Below, one piece after another: positions 1 to 11,069 of a stretch of 64,000 nt of DNA. The translations under genes and the position numbers were made by a program. The stretch's first letter is position 1; the number at the start of each line of letters is the position of its first letter. Under the pieces are notes generated by a model that worked only from the letters and a program-made list of their open reading frames with translations, ran no database searches and was not told the origin of the DNA. The stretch is from Megamerina dolium. Its lineage: Eukaryota; Arthropoda; Insecta; Diptera; Megamerinidae. The stretch is taken from the NCBI GenBank assembly GCA_963854835.1, contig OY978528.1:35943335-36007334 (forward strand). The letters run 5' to 3'.

Positions 1-1361
1 CCCTCCATAGGCTCAGTACACTCTGGACATCTGTAACCAGATTCCCATTTCCATCACGACAAGAAGAGGCTCCGGGATATAAACCTCCACTCAGGCGCTT
101 GATCTTTTCGAAGAATTTTCGAGTTTCATTCTTGTCAGTACACATCTCTATCTACTCACACTCGCGTCATTCTTGTTCTATTTTCTTGCGCCTGAAAAGA
201 CGTCTCTCTGCACTCCTTTTCTCTCTGTACCGCTCCTTAACAGCTCGCGTTGCGCCTGCACGTAGGGTTTTTCTGTAGGCGGCGTCTTTCTCTGCGGTAG
301 CGTCACGACACTCCTTATCATACCACTCATTCCTCAGAGGCCGGTAGTAACCGATTACCTCCTCGGCGGCAGTAGTCATGGAGTGGGATATATGTGTCCA
401 CCGTGCGCATGTATCATCAAGTAGGGGAGTGTTCTGCATAAGCAGATCCGATAGTCGAGTGGAAAATGCATCTGCTGTCTCTGGTGATCGCAGCTTATTG
501 ACGTCGAGCTTTTTCTGTGTGGGACTTCTCTTGTTATTTGCGACACATAAACGTGTGCGCACCTTAGCTGCAACAAGGTAGTGATCCGAGTCGATGTTGG
601 CACCACGGATCAATTTCACGTCCATCACACTGGAAGCATGCCTTCCGTCAATCACCACATGATCAATTTGGTTTCTTGTACGTTGATCTGGAGACAGCCA
701 TGTCGCTTTGTGGATGTCGAGATGCTGGAATCTGGTACCACCAATTACCATGTTTCGTGCTGCGGCGAAGTCGATCAGCCTCATTCCGTTATCGGAGGTG
801 TTCTGGTGGCGGCTGAATTTTCCGACAGTTGGACCAAAGTTTCCTTCCTTGCCCACCCTGGCATTAAAGTCGCCAAGCATGATTTTGATATCGTGGCGGG
901 GGCAGCGGTCATAAGCTTCTTCGAGGCGCTGAAAGAAGCTCTCCTTGGTCACATTGTCCTTCTCATCCGTCGGAGCGTGGGCACATATAAGGCTGATGTT
1001 GAAAAATTTTGCCTTGATGCGGATTGTGGCCAGCCGTTCGTTCACACGCGTGAACTGTGAGACAAGATGTCGTAGTCTCTTGCTGACCAAAAATCCACAT
1101 CCTAATTCGTGCCTTTCAGCATGGCAACTGTAGTAAATGTCACAGGACGCTCTTTTGGAGCAGCCCTGTCCCGTCCATCGCATTTCCTGGAGAGCGGTGA
1201 TGTCAGCTCTGTATTTTTCGAGGACATCAACCAGCTGGATAGAGACACCCTCCCTATAAAGGGACCGGACATTCCAGGTGCATATCCGTAAATCATGGTC
1301 CTTGTTTCGTTTGCGGGTTGAGGCAGTTAGACACGTTACCTTGCGAAAACACCACCAGATG
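1..1361 (-). mobile_element. RTE-clade non-LTR retrotransposon, 5' part (copy A)
   Basis: This is the 5' part of a LINE lying on the minus strand and cut by the left window edge. It has a 5' leader (about 1290-1361, shared with the decayed copy near 7210-7245), an AP-type endonuclease domain, and the start of the linker towards the reverse transcriptase. RTE elements make one protein that nicks DNA and reverse-transcribes its own RNA at the nick. Copies at 23578 and 51758 supply the rest of the family: stitching the copies gives roughly 3 kb, as expected for RTE. The leader ends where similarity to the other 5' copy stops, around 1361. Family assignment is strong from the EN-RT single-ORF plan without RNase H and the (TAAG)n tail of sister copies. 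Confidence 0.93.
152..1290 (-). pseudogene. RTE endonuclease-reverse transcriptase ORF, endonuclease part, with stops
   Basis: The frame reads the APE-like endonuclease from ICTWNVRSLYREG near 1290, through LQEMRWTGQ, a LGDFNARVG motif, TWLSPDQRTRNQIDHVVIDG and the SDHYLVAAK motif, then a Lys/Arg-rich linker. Initiation must lie upstream of the Met near 1183, because conserved endonuclease residues are encoded before it; I could not fix the start codon. Compared with the copy at 23578, the frame is closed by substitutions: AGA to TGA at 167-169 and GAG to TAG at 152-154. The family residues continue in the same frame to the window edge. The protein would nick target DNA for target-primed reverse transcription, but this copy is a pseudogene. 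Confidence 0.9.
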
Positions 1362-4112
1362 TAATGAATGCGTAATGAAATAATGTGAAAATGGCATATT
1401 TGTTATATTCAGAAATTATATCAAAAGCTACAACAAATTAAGCAACTTCTCCTCTATTTAGAATAAAAATCATCTTCCTGTTGGAGCAACCTTTTCCTTT
1501 TATAGTTTAACTTCTATTAACTAAATTAAGTAAAATTTATAGAAACTATTTATATAATTACATATTTAAATTGCAACATATTGTACGAGTATCTAGTACA
1601 TAGTATGTTAATAATTAAATGAAAATTTTAAATTATACACACTCTTGTCATAAGCTATTTAGTTGTTAACTAAGCTAATATATACCTTCGTATGCGTTTA
1701 ATATGATTTTGCGGTTTTTGTACAACTACACCCTATTTTACTACAATTTTATATATATACAATACATAAATACACGCATGTGTGTATATACATACATGTG
1801 TTTTATTTCTCATACAACTACAATATTCTCTTAATTAGAATTTAATTTAAATGTCATGTTAGCAATTAAATTAACGAGAATATGTTAAAATTTACATTAA
1901 CTATGTAACCATATTGGTGCGTTTATACTCGTAAGTATACATACCTACATACTTATATATGTACATACGATGAGTATTCATTCCTGTGGTTGTAGTCGCA
2001 TATAAGTTATAGTAGGTACTATGTACTCGTATCGAGTCACTTGATTTGTGTTGTTGCAAATTGTTGCTTGACTTTGTAATTTTCAATTGTCATTTGAAAA
2101 TCAACTAAAATTTTCCGTCATGCAAACCGAGGCTTACACATAAGTATCTACTTATGTTACCTTGATTTTACACTTAAGAGAAAAAAAGTGGTAACATTTA
2201 TTAGAGAAGAAGTGAATTTCGAGAGTACCAAAACATATTTGTTGCATTGGTTAGAGCCTGCACTCAAAGAGTGGAGATTTTATAGAGTTTGGGTTTTCAT
2301 TTGTAACATCCAAACGAAAAGGTGATACTAGAGAGTATGCCTTAAAGTTTCATAGTGTAGTGTATGATCTATGTTAAACCCTAAAATGTTGTTTGTTTTA
2401 AGTTTAATGTTTGGCAATCAATTTGAAATATTACTGCGTGTATTAAAAGAAACTATCTTAGATAAGGTAGCACTGTCACATTAGATGTCAAACAAAACAT
2501 CTTTTTTTTCTACAGAACATGTACATTTTTTTAAAGTAAAAATTGCAAGCTTTTCGACGAAATTGCAAAAATTTTGAATCTGAAAATGTATATGAATTTT
2601 TTTCTGCCGTTAATTCACGTAAGTCCTCCCTTGTCTATGTCAGTAATAATGTTTGTAAAGTTACATAAAATAATTTCTTATTTTCGTTGTGAGAATTTTT
2701 TTCCCCATAGTGTATATACTGCTCACAATTATTAAGATAGTCAGTCACTTAGTCAATCATCAACAAGCAGTAGTGCAACCAACGAAACAGCAATCATCAT
2801 CAGAAATTACATATTTATACGTCTATCTTTTACTCTTTCTCTCTACCTTTCTCTCTGTGAGGCGTGCAGTTCCAAAGTATACATTTAACGAGGAACACAT
2901 TAGCGCCAATTTATTTATTAACACGTACAGCAATTTGCAACATTTGCAAATGAGACATTTAAGGCGATGACGATGGTAACGACGACAATAATAACAACAA
3001 CAGCAGCAACAAAATCGTTTTGATGATGACAATTGTTATTACAATTGCTCTTGCCGATTGCTGATGTTGCTATTGTTATTGTTGTAGTAAATTGCAAATA
3101 ATAGTAAAGTATTGTAAATTGACGTAAATCAAATTTGCGGTATGTTAAACAACACTCTCTCACGTAAAATATGCATACATAAGATTAAAGTTTATAAATT
3201 ATATGTAGGAAAGAGTTCGGTATGAATTAAATTGATTGAATTAAAAATAGAAATTGCTAAATTAAAAATAGAAATTGCTAAATTAAGCCTTAATATGTAT
3301 CCACTCGAATAGAGCGAAAATCTCATAATTATCGTGTAGTCATCATCTCTGTGAGAAATGTGTAATTGTGAATTTTGCTGCGTCTACCCAATGATAACCT
3401 ACCATGTGTTCCACCCACAGGCAATTTGCATAAATGTCATCTTTCTAAATGCTGCCATCGTGAAGTACGTATATAACGTAGATCGTTTTGCATTTCGCTC
3501 ATATTGCATTGTGATGAATAAACACATGCATACTTATGATGCTTTCACAATATGTTGCTGCTGATGCTATTGCTAAATATTATCCTGTGAACCACAGCAT
3601 TCGTAGCTGTGCACTCAAATATGTACGCCGTTGTTGTTCAATGCACATATAACGCTGCTGTCAGCGGTGTTGCATAGCAAGAAAAAATACACAGTAAACG
3701 ATAAATGCTGGAAAATTGTGAAAATTGCAGTTTTTCATATACAGCATATATCGTACATATCGCATACACAGGTGTACGTTAGAATACCTTACGATTCATT
3801 CGAAATAAAAACAGTTCTGCTCTTACCAGCTTATAATGAACTTAGGTGTAATTTATGTTGGTTTTTAATGTAGCTCCCCTTTAAGCGATTAGTGTTCGCG
3901 AGCTAGAGCTTTAATGACGTCCAGTGGTAATTCTTTCATAGTTAAGTTTATATACTTTTAATATTTTAATTTTGACAGATTTAATCCTCTCTAGCCCCGT
4001 ACAAATAGAGCCTGTGGCTACAACCTTTCCGTAAATGCCTTGGGTTTGATCGCGTAAGACGAAAAATTCTAAATTGCTCAGTTTAGCGGAGAGGTAAAAA
4101 AAGAAGTATGCC
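1362..4112. other. AT-rich intronic sequence, no gene recognised
   Basis: Long AT-rich stretch with short poly-A/T runs, CAA/AAC-rich patches near 2980-3010 and a 21-bp tandem repeat at 3239-3287. The open frames here (for example 2689-2970) are low-complexity and have no recognisable domain or codon signal. I see no splice-flanked exon. Confidence 0.6.
3239..3287. repeat. 21-bp tandem repeat, about 2.3 copies
   Basis: The unit AATTAAAAATAGAAATTGCTA is repeated exactly twice and then begins a third time. The identity of the two units suggests a recent duplication. Confidence 0.85.
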
Positions 4113-4372
4113 TTTTTATACCCTGCATAATGCAATATGGCACATAGAGTCACATTATACTACTAATTATCCCTTTTGCAACCCTCATAACATACAAAGT
4201 ACTTCGTCAAAGTCAACCATATTTCGGGTGTAAATTAGTAATATATGCAAAAATTGTTTCTCGAAAAGTGGAAATAAAAGAAAAGATGGATATTCGAGTA
4301 ATCTTTTTATATATAAATCTACATATGCAGGGTATAGTTTGGTCGGCCCCAGCCGACTGTCAGGAGATTTTT
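4113..4372 (+). mobile_element. DINE-1/Helentron-like element, internally deleted copy
   Basis: It begins with TATACCCTGCATAATGCAATA and ends with ATGCAGGGTATA followed by the GGTCGGCCCCAGCCGACTG block, the same two ends as the 1.4-1.6 kb copies at 13024 and 17511. The middle, including the (GTCC)n block and the roughly 300-bp internal repeats, is missing, leaving about 260 bp. It has no coding capacity. The terminal TATACCCTGCATA / TATGCAGGGTATA pair is an exact 13-bp inverted repeat in the longer copies. The assignment to the DINE-1 group rests on the architecture of those longer copies. Confidence 0.75.
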
Positions 4373-4966
4373 TAAATTACTTTAATTTATGAGCGGTTGT
4401 TTGGCCAAAAATAGCGTAAGGAAATAAATTGCATACAAAGCCGATTTTTAGAGATTTTTTTGAAAATGATCCAACCGAAATATGTGACTACGTAACAATA
4501 ATTTTGGCTGAGGCAACTTAATATGAATGCTCTAAATATGCGTTTTCGTATAGCTTATACAGCATGATGCTATGCGACGTTTCATTTTGATTTTAATAAC
4601 AATCATTGTTGCAAACTATGATGATGGCAGGTGTTGCGCATTTGCCTATATTGTTGGTGTTCCTGTTATTGTTACTCCTTTTTCCAGATGAGTTTATACC
4701 ATATAATGTTGATGATAATGCATTTTATGCGGAATTATTATCTTCCGCTTGTAAGTGTAATTTATATGTAAATAATGACGTTCATAATATCAGCGTTTCA
4801 TGTATATAGAGGTCGACCCTTTCATGCCAAGAAATGAAAATTATGGCAAAAATTGTTCCATACGAGTGTATAAATAGTACTACTCCGACGAGTGTCGTCT
4901 AGTGCATTGGTAAAAACAGAATAAGTAAGAAAGCGTCGGTTGGTTTAAACCTTGGGGTTGGTTGGC
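4373..4966. other. AT-rich spacer, no gene recognised
   Basis: Unique AT-rich sequence between the short DINE-like element and the old RTE copy. Nothing with coding or RNA signal was seen. Confidence 0.5.
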
Positions 4967-5889
4967 TTACTTACTTATGTGGCCATTAAAACCGAAAATC
5001 GATTTAGGCCGAATCCAGCATGTTTCGCCAGCCAACTCTTTCCTTCGCTATATTCCCAGGCTGACGTCATTACTGGTGCTAATGCTGGTTGCAAGATAGA
5101 CAAAGTCCTTCATTACTTTAAAAGCATATGTAATTATCTACATTCTTGTCATCGTTCACCGTAAGACTCATTCGACACGACTCTTTTTCAAACTCTAAAA
5201 ATGTCGGAATGACTGCTTACGTGTTCATGCCAAATATGTCAATATCGTCGGCACACGCCATCAGCATGACACTTTTCTTGAAGATAACACCAACAAATAG
5301 ATAGTGTGTGTCGATCTATTTTTCTTGGGTCTTATCTAGGATTTGGCGTAGTGTGAAAATATGGTCGATGGTAAATTTACTAGGTATAAAGCCACACTGA
5401 TAAGGTCCAATCAGGTTGTTAAGCATAGGCTTCAATATTTCACACAGTACACTCGATAGAACCTTGTATGCGATGCTAAGAAGACTTATTCCACGAAAGA
5501 TCTACACCATTCATTCCATTCATTCTTCATTCTTGATTGGGGAGCTTGGGAGATCTCTTCCACTGCCGGAATTGTTCGAAGTGTTGCCATTCGATGACGC
5601 GGAGAAGTGTTCCCTCCATAAGCTCAGTGCATTCTGGACATCTGTAACCAGATTCCCATTCTTGTCACGGCAGGGAGGGACTCCGATATTTGAAACGCCT
5701 CTTAGGTGCTTGACCTTCTCGAAGAACTCTCGAATCCCATTCTTGTCTCTACACTTCTCTGTCTCCTTAAATTCACGTCTCTTCGCACTCCTTTTTCTCT
5801 GTGCCGATCCTTGAAAGCTCGCACAGCACCTGCACTTGGGGTTTTCTGCGGTAGCATCGCGACACTCCTGATCATATCACAGCCTTATT

Positions 5890-6940
5890 CCCTAACTAGC
5901 AGATCTCAAGAATATTTATAAATCTTGTCACTGCTGTGGAATTGATTTTAACTAGGTCCCTGGGAACTTGCCGTTGCCTAGGTAGTTTAGTCTGCGTCTA
6001 GCCACAGCTTGGCAATAGCAAAGAACGTGTTCTGCTGTTTCCTGCTCTTCAAGACAGAGTCGACAGAGATCGTTGTTTACCACACTCATTTCCATCATGT
6101 GATAATTAAGTTTACAATGACCTGTTAGTAGTTCAGTGTACAGCTTGATGTCTTTTCTGAGGAGGTTCAAGATAGTATCTACCCAAATATGTTCAGGGTC
6201 AATGAATCTTTTCGACTGCCGCATGCCTGTTTGGGCTCTCCAGTAATCGGTTAGACTACTTTTTTCATTTTCACATATTAAGTTGTTCATGAAGCTGCTG
6301 TTTACCCCGCAGAAGGGAGTGAAAGGAGTGTCTTCGCCCTTTTTGGCCAGTGAATCTGCCATTTCATTTCCTGCATGCCCTTCGTGTCCCGGTACCCATA
6401 TTAGAGTCACAGAGTTCCTCTTTGCTAAGGTATTGAGGAGTTCAAAGCATTCCCAAACCAACTTAGATTAGAACGAGAAATTCATTAGTGATTTTAGAGC
6501 TGCCTGACTGTCCGATAGAATGCATATGTTGGTTCCTCGAGTGCGCCTACGTAGACATTCTCTGACAGATAGCTCTAAGGCTTAACAGTCTGTAGCATGA
6601 GCGGACTCTGTCTTGGGATTTTTCCTTCTCCCCCGCACGACTATTCGGCAACCCAAATCCAGCAGAGAAATGACCGTACTGAAAATGAGCTATTGGTCAG
6701 AAATAATAGTCGCACTTCCCCCAATGGCGGACCAATTTGCTAGTGTCTAGGCAGATGACCTGCTTACTCCCCAAGACGCTATAAAAGCCATTCGGACTGC
6801 TGGCAAGCCCTTAACGACTGACCAGCAATCGTAGTAAACTACTTTCAACCTGTGCGTCGTAGGTAGTACTTAGTTTACGTGCTGGACTCTGGCACAGTCT
6901 TCCATATGCCATGTTCCAGCTCATATTAAGCCGCTACACC
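5890..6940 (-). mobile_element. Fragment of an RNase H-bearing non-LTR retrotransposon
   Basis: A different LINE family, lying between the two halves of RTE copy B. The part at about 5952-6600 encodes the end of an ORF2 protein: an RNase H1-like domain (ILSDSQAALKSL, then WVPGHEGHAGNEMADSLAKK) followed by a Cys/His-rich tail (CRLCLEEQETAEHVLCYC). This arrangement is known from the I, R1, LOA and related clades and not from RTE. The section 6660-6940 is poorly resolved. No reverse transcriptase part is visible, so this is a 3' fragment. The exact clade is not determined. Confidence 0.75.
5952..6600 (-). pseudogene. ORF2 C-terminal fragment: RNase H domain and Cys-rich tail
   Basis: Reading on the minus strand, residues of an RNase H1 fold appear in two stretches. 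ILSDSQAALKSLMNF lies at about 6480-6525, and a continuous 169-residue frame at 5952-6461 carries the WVPGHEGHAGNEMADSLAKK active-site region and a C-terminal CxxC...H...C knuckle. In its family this domain removes the RNA strand of the RNA:DNA hybrid during retrotransposition. A stop codon lies between the two stretches, at about 6470. The fragment starts without any RT and stands inside an unrelated LINE, so it is a dead relic. Confidence 0.8.
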
Positions 6941-7113
6941 ACGAGAAGGGGCATTTAAGTCGCCAAGTCAGATTTTGATATCGTGGCGGGGGTAGCGTTC
7001 ATAAACTTGTTCGAGATGCTTAAAGAAGCTCTCCTTGGTTGCATCGTCTTTTTGATTCGTCAGGACGTGGGAACATATTAACCTGAAGTTGAAAATTTCG
7101 TCCTGGATTAAAA

Positions 7114-7165
7114 ATCACATATCGCTCAGATGACGTGTCATCACATATCGCTCAGATGACGTTCA
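7114..7165. repeat. 26-bp tandem duplication within RTE copy B
   Basis: The stretch starting ATCACATATCGCTCAGATGA is present twice with a 26-bp period, the first copy at 7114 and the second at 7140. Other RTE copies lack it. Confidence 0.85.
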
Positions 7166-7245
7166 GTGTGTTGCGATGAGTTCAAAAAAGATTTCATTAA
7201 TCCCACCCTGTTGAGGCAGTTAGATATGTTACCTTGCGAAATTAC

Positions 7246-8935
7246 AATCAGATTTGGTTGGCTTGGGTATAAAAAAAGTAGGGCACTAATCTTTTATTGA
7301 CAAAAACATGTCATTATCATATTTGAAATAATATGTATGAAGCATGTATTTTCATTAGACTTTTAGAAGAACACATAGGCAGTTTTCGTATGGGAGATAT
7401 ACAAGATATTGCTGATGTAAATTTTAACCAGCGTATCTGAAATATTGAACATGTACGTTATCATCAATCAAAGTTTCGATATATTCCAAAGCTAGTCCCT
7501 TTGGTTGGTCCGTGTGGTCGTGACAGTTACTTTTCGCCATTCATATTTAGTAGTCAAAATTAATGGGAGTTTACCCTTCTAGGGACACAAAAAGTAACAA
7601 AATATTGTATGTATGAATATGTAAATATATACATGTGCAATGTATGACCCAGTTGTTTGACATAAACTTTTTTTACTCTGAAGATGATCCTACACAACTG
7701 CACATTTGTCATAATTTTATTAAAGTTAACTAAAAGAGTATAGTATTATCGTTCTTTGAATCCAGCATCTTCATATGTATGTATATAGCTTCGTTCGTTG
7801 ACTGTTGTTATCCACATTTGTGCACTTACGTCATTCACCCACTCATTCACATTCATATGCACTAACGAGTTACGTAAATTCGTTACATGTGCTTATATAA
7901 TACATAGTATGCATGTGCAATATGCCATGCACTAACTAAAATATGGATATACTTATAGATGTATACTATGTACGTACACATACTTATACAAATGTAGATA
8001 TATTGCATACCCACAACCTCTCGACGATAATAACACAGCTAAGAATGCTACAATACCCAATTGTACACATATAATGACCACCCTGGGGGCAACTTTATCT
8101 TCTACAACACCATAGTGTGTGCGCGAGTTATTGCTGCAGGTACATTACATAGCCACGTGTATTATAAAGTACAAGTATGTAGTAGTCATAATCGTAGGTA
8201 AATAGGTAGAAATCGTTGCTTGAATATGTTGTTTTTGAGAATAATTTGTAATTTTTACATAGTTTCTTCTTGTTTCTATCTCCTACAATTGCTGCTATTT
8301 TGTTCTCTTATGTGTGTATGTCCTTCGTTTCGAAGTACAATATATGTGTTGGAGAATGCACTGTGCAGTTGACACTTATCACGTCTGTTTCGTCTTCCTC
8401 TCAAAAATATGCATATAGCATGTATATACATGTATCTAGTCTTCTAGATACATGTTCCTTATTCTAAATAATCTCTATGTATTTAAGTGGATTTGCAAAT
8501 TGCAAAAATATGTTATGCAACATCGTGTATGTTATGTGTCATTTATGGCATAGTTAGATAATGTGAGTGAGGCGAATGATGGGTGTTTGATAAAATGTGA
8601 CATTTTTCATCATCCACAATATCTACAGCCGTATAACTATGAGGTATATATTTAAACAGGTGCCAACATTCAGTTCAGATGTCGCTAAGGATGGAAAAGT
8701 TCAGGTTGATATTCCAATTTTTATGGTTAAATAATTGATGAAAACTGATATCGTAGGAGTCATTTAAAATTACTACAATGACTATGTAGCTTTGATTCTT
8801 TTTTTGCTCTACTCAATTGACTCGTCTTGAATGTTTTCTTAGAAAGTTCCGGTTTAAATTATTAAAATTCTTGAAAAAAATAATACAATAGGGTTTTATG
8901 CTTTAAAACGTATGTAGCAAATGCTATATGAAAAA
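7246..8935. other. AT-rich intronic sequence, no gene recognised
   Basis: AT-rich unique sequence with several short ACATA/TATGTA runs. It contains one perfect 12-bp-arm hairpin at 8428-8455. No domain or exon could be supported. Confidence 0.5.
8428..8455. repeat. Short perfect inverted repeat
   Basis: ACATGTATCTAG, four bases, then CTAGATACATGT: 12-bp arms with a TCTT loop. Its function is unknown and it may be chance in AT-rich DNA. Confidence 0.6.
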
Positions 8936-9420
8936 TACATTCTGTCAAATAAGTAGCCGGAAATTCTCATTTTTAATTTTCCCTCTGAGAATATTTCAAA
9001 AAAGTTTGTTTCCCAGGTTGGCACAACTGTCAGCCACTATTCTGTGAATTTTTATTGCTATGTGTCATTTAGTTTGGTTACGGCGTCATTAGGAACAAGT
9101 CAACCTTTTGTGTGCGTTGCGATTTTTACTATGGATAAAAATATCGAACAAAGAGTTTGTGTGAAATTTTTGTGTGTTTCAAACGAAATTTCTTGTGCCA
9201 AAACGTTGGAAATATTGAAAAAAACATTTGGTGATTCAACCATGTCGAAAAAAAATTTCACACAAACTCTTTGTTCGATATTTTTATCCATAGTAAAAAT
9301 CGCAACGCACACAATAGGTTGACTTGTTCCTAATGACGCCGTAACCAAACTATTTTTTGAAATATTCTCAGAGGGAAAATTAAAAACGAGAATTTCCGGG
9401 TACTTATTTGACAGAATGTA
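8936..9420. mobile_element. Foldback mariner: two 5' ends joined head to head
   Basis: Both ends carry the same 20-bp terminal sequence TACATTCTGTCAAATAAGTA in opposite orientation, followed by near-identical sequence reading inward. That sequence includes the 5' untranslated part and the first codons of a mariner transposase (MDKNIEQRVCVKF), present once on each strand. The left arm runs from 8936 to about 9165 and the right arm from about 9256 to 9420, with a loop between. The right arm lacks about 77 bp present in the left (around 9016-9090). Terminal TA dinucleotides fit the mariner target duplication. The result is a foldback element without a transposase catalytic domain. Confidence 0.85.
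9131..9250 (+). pseudogene. Mariner transposase N-terminal fragment (HTH)
   Basis: From the ATG at 9131 the frame reads MDKNIEQRVCVKF, then CVSNEISCAKTLEILKKTFG and DSTMSK, the N-terminal helix-turn-helix that binds the inverted repeats in mariner transposases. After about 40 residues the sequence turns back into the reverse complement of its own beginning, so the DDD catalytic domain is absent. One extra Leu codon is present before CVSNEIS compared with the usual spacing. It is non-functional. Confidence 0.75.
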
Positions 9421-10816
9421 ACAGAGTAATTCAATTTTCTAATGGTGTTGTTGATGACAATGGTAAACGATTGTGCCCTCAATTTCTCGTCGTTGGCATT
9501 GTTATTGTTGTTCTTGTTCTGTTTTTTCTGTTTTTTCCTAACTATCTCAATATAAGCAGAAGTACGCCACCCAAAAATTGTGGTTTCAAGAATTGCTATT
9601 GTCTACACTTTACAGATATTTGATAGATACCCACTTATATGTATAAGTGTATGTACCAATCGCGTGGTATGAATATACCATATATATATATATATACAAA
9701 AGGTGTCTCAATTTTCAAGACTATGTGAAGATCCAAACCTATGCGGTATGTTTAAAGTGTTTCTATAAAACAGTTTTTGAAATTGTTTCGTAAAACAGTT
9801 TCAAAGAAGATGATACCACAAGCCATCTGCTAATACATACAATATGTGCATATGAGAAGTCAATTCTATCTTAAAATTGTTTCAGCGCGGTTTTGTCTCT
9901 GGTTTCATCATATCTTTCGACATTTGCCATTCGATTCAGGGTAATATTTTCTATAGTTTTTTATTTGATAGACGGCATCAGCTCGAGAACTTCAGATTAT
10001 GAGCGCCACGACAGTAATAATTACAGAGCTGATAGTGTGTATTAACCTTCTCGTTGTGGATAAAAATTATTTCAACAATTTGTTGGTTTGTTAAATTGCA
10101 GCACCCTCTTTGCATATTACTGGGGTTGGATACAATACGTTAATGTAGTAGTTGCTACTATTGCTGCTACTGCTGTTTTGTTGTTTTTCCTCCAGTATTT
10201 CTATTCATATTTTATCGTCTGTGAAGAAAACAAGAAGAAGAACAAGAGCATATTGAATCCTTTGCAACATTTTGTGTTAGTTTTCTTCTCTATGGATTTT
10301 TCAATTTCCTTCCTTTCGTTTGGTTTTAATTTTTTATTTTTGTAAGAGTTTCGCTTTTATGTTTTTATTTTATTACAAATTTTTTGTCTCTATCTTTATT
10401 TGGCTTGTTCTCTTCGTTGATCGTTGAATGTTATTTTGTTGTTGACTTTTCAATCTAGCATATAGGTAGAGTGTGTGTAGGTGTATATATGTGTGTCTAG
10501 CTGAGCTTTAAGGGATTTACGCATTTCCGAAATATTCTATTGTTATAATTTTATTTGGCAGAATGTTTCCTTTTTTCTACCATTCTGTTTATCATTGGTC
10601 TCTTTGTTTTTTTTTGTGGTTTCTGTTGCTATTTGTTGTGTGCAACACTTTCACTTAAATATGTACATACTACATTGTGCCGGTAAAATAAATTGCATGC
10701 ATCCGTGCTCATGTGGTTGACAGTCAACTTATGTTGCAACTCATATCACAACACGTCATAAGCATATTTATTTATGGCCGACTTGATGATGAGCTCATGT
10801 GTATTCTACTTACGTG
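9421..10816. other. AT-rich intronic sequence, no gene recognised
   Basis: AT-rich sequence with a (TA)n run at about 9680-9696 and long T/GTT-rich tracts around 9480-9540 and 10140-10450. Open frames such as 10088-10345 are low-complexity. No gene is supported. Confidence 0.5.
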
Positions 10817-11069
10817 TACGTGATGTTGAAAAAGTATCCGGATAGTGTTTTATCTGAATGGACTGTTGTAGAAATTTCATTGATGGCATTGTTATTGATA
10901 ACCAAGCGCATTATAAGAATGATCCTTCAACTAATATTTTACAGAAGGTTTTAGAATGTGTAGTGAATTCTTGTAAATTACTAGAGTCCTTTGAAAAACA
11001 CCACATAATGCAACATTACAATAAAACGTTATAGTTGACAATTTCCGGCTACTTTTATAACAGAACGTA
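10817..11069. mobile_element. 253-bp MITE with mariner-like terminal inverted repeats
   Basis: The left end (TACGTGATGTTGAAAAAGTA then TCCGGA) and the reverse complement of the right end (TACGTTCTGTTATAAAAGTA then GCCGGA) match at about 25 of 33 positions. The right end also resembles the terminus of the foldback mariner at 8936-9420 (the CCGG-TACTT-ACAGAA-GTA block). TA dinucleotides bound both ends. The interior has no transposase homology. It is best read as a non-autonomous Tc1/mariner derivative related to the foldback element. Confidence 0.65.

Larger units (their letters stand above)
4967..7245 (-). mobile_element. Decayed RTE retrotransposon (copy B), interrupted
   Basis: Minus-strand RTE copy in two parts, 4967-5881 (3' tail with (TTAC)n, RT C-terminal part, RT palm pieces, linker) and 6943-7245 (endonuclease and 5' leader). 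Similarity to the copies at 51758 and 1 is clear but scattered with substitutions and deletions. The segment between the YADD region and the FVDYKAAFD region is lost near 5290, and another block is lost near 5505-5545. About 535 bp of the family sequence is missing at the central gap, where an RNase H-type LINE fragment now lies. A 26-bp tandem duplication sits at about 7114-7165. No usable frame remains. It is clearly the oldest RTE copy here. Confidence 0.88.

Noticed and set aside
2689..2970. 93-codon frame as a small gene
   Set aside because: Low-complexity, overlapped by equally long frames on the other strand, no recognisable feature.
9700..9725. GGTGTCTCAA near 9708 and TTGAGACACC near 31209 as ends of one element
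   Set aside because: They are over 21 kb apart with no other similarity; probably chance or unrelated ends.
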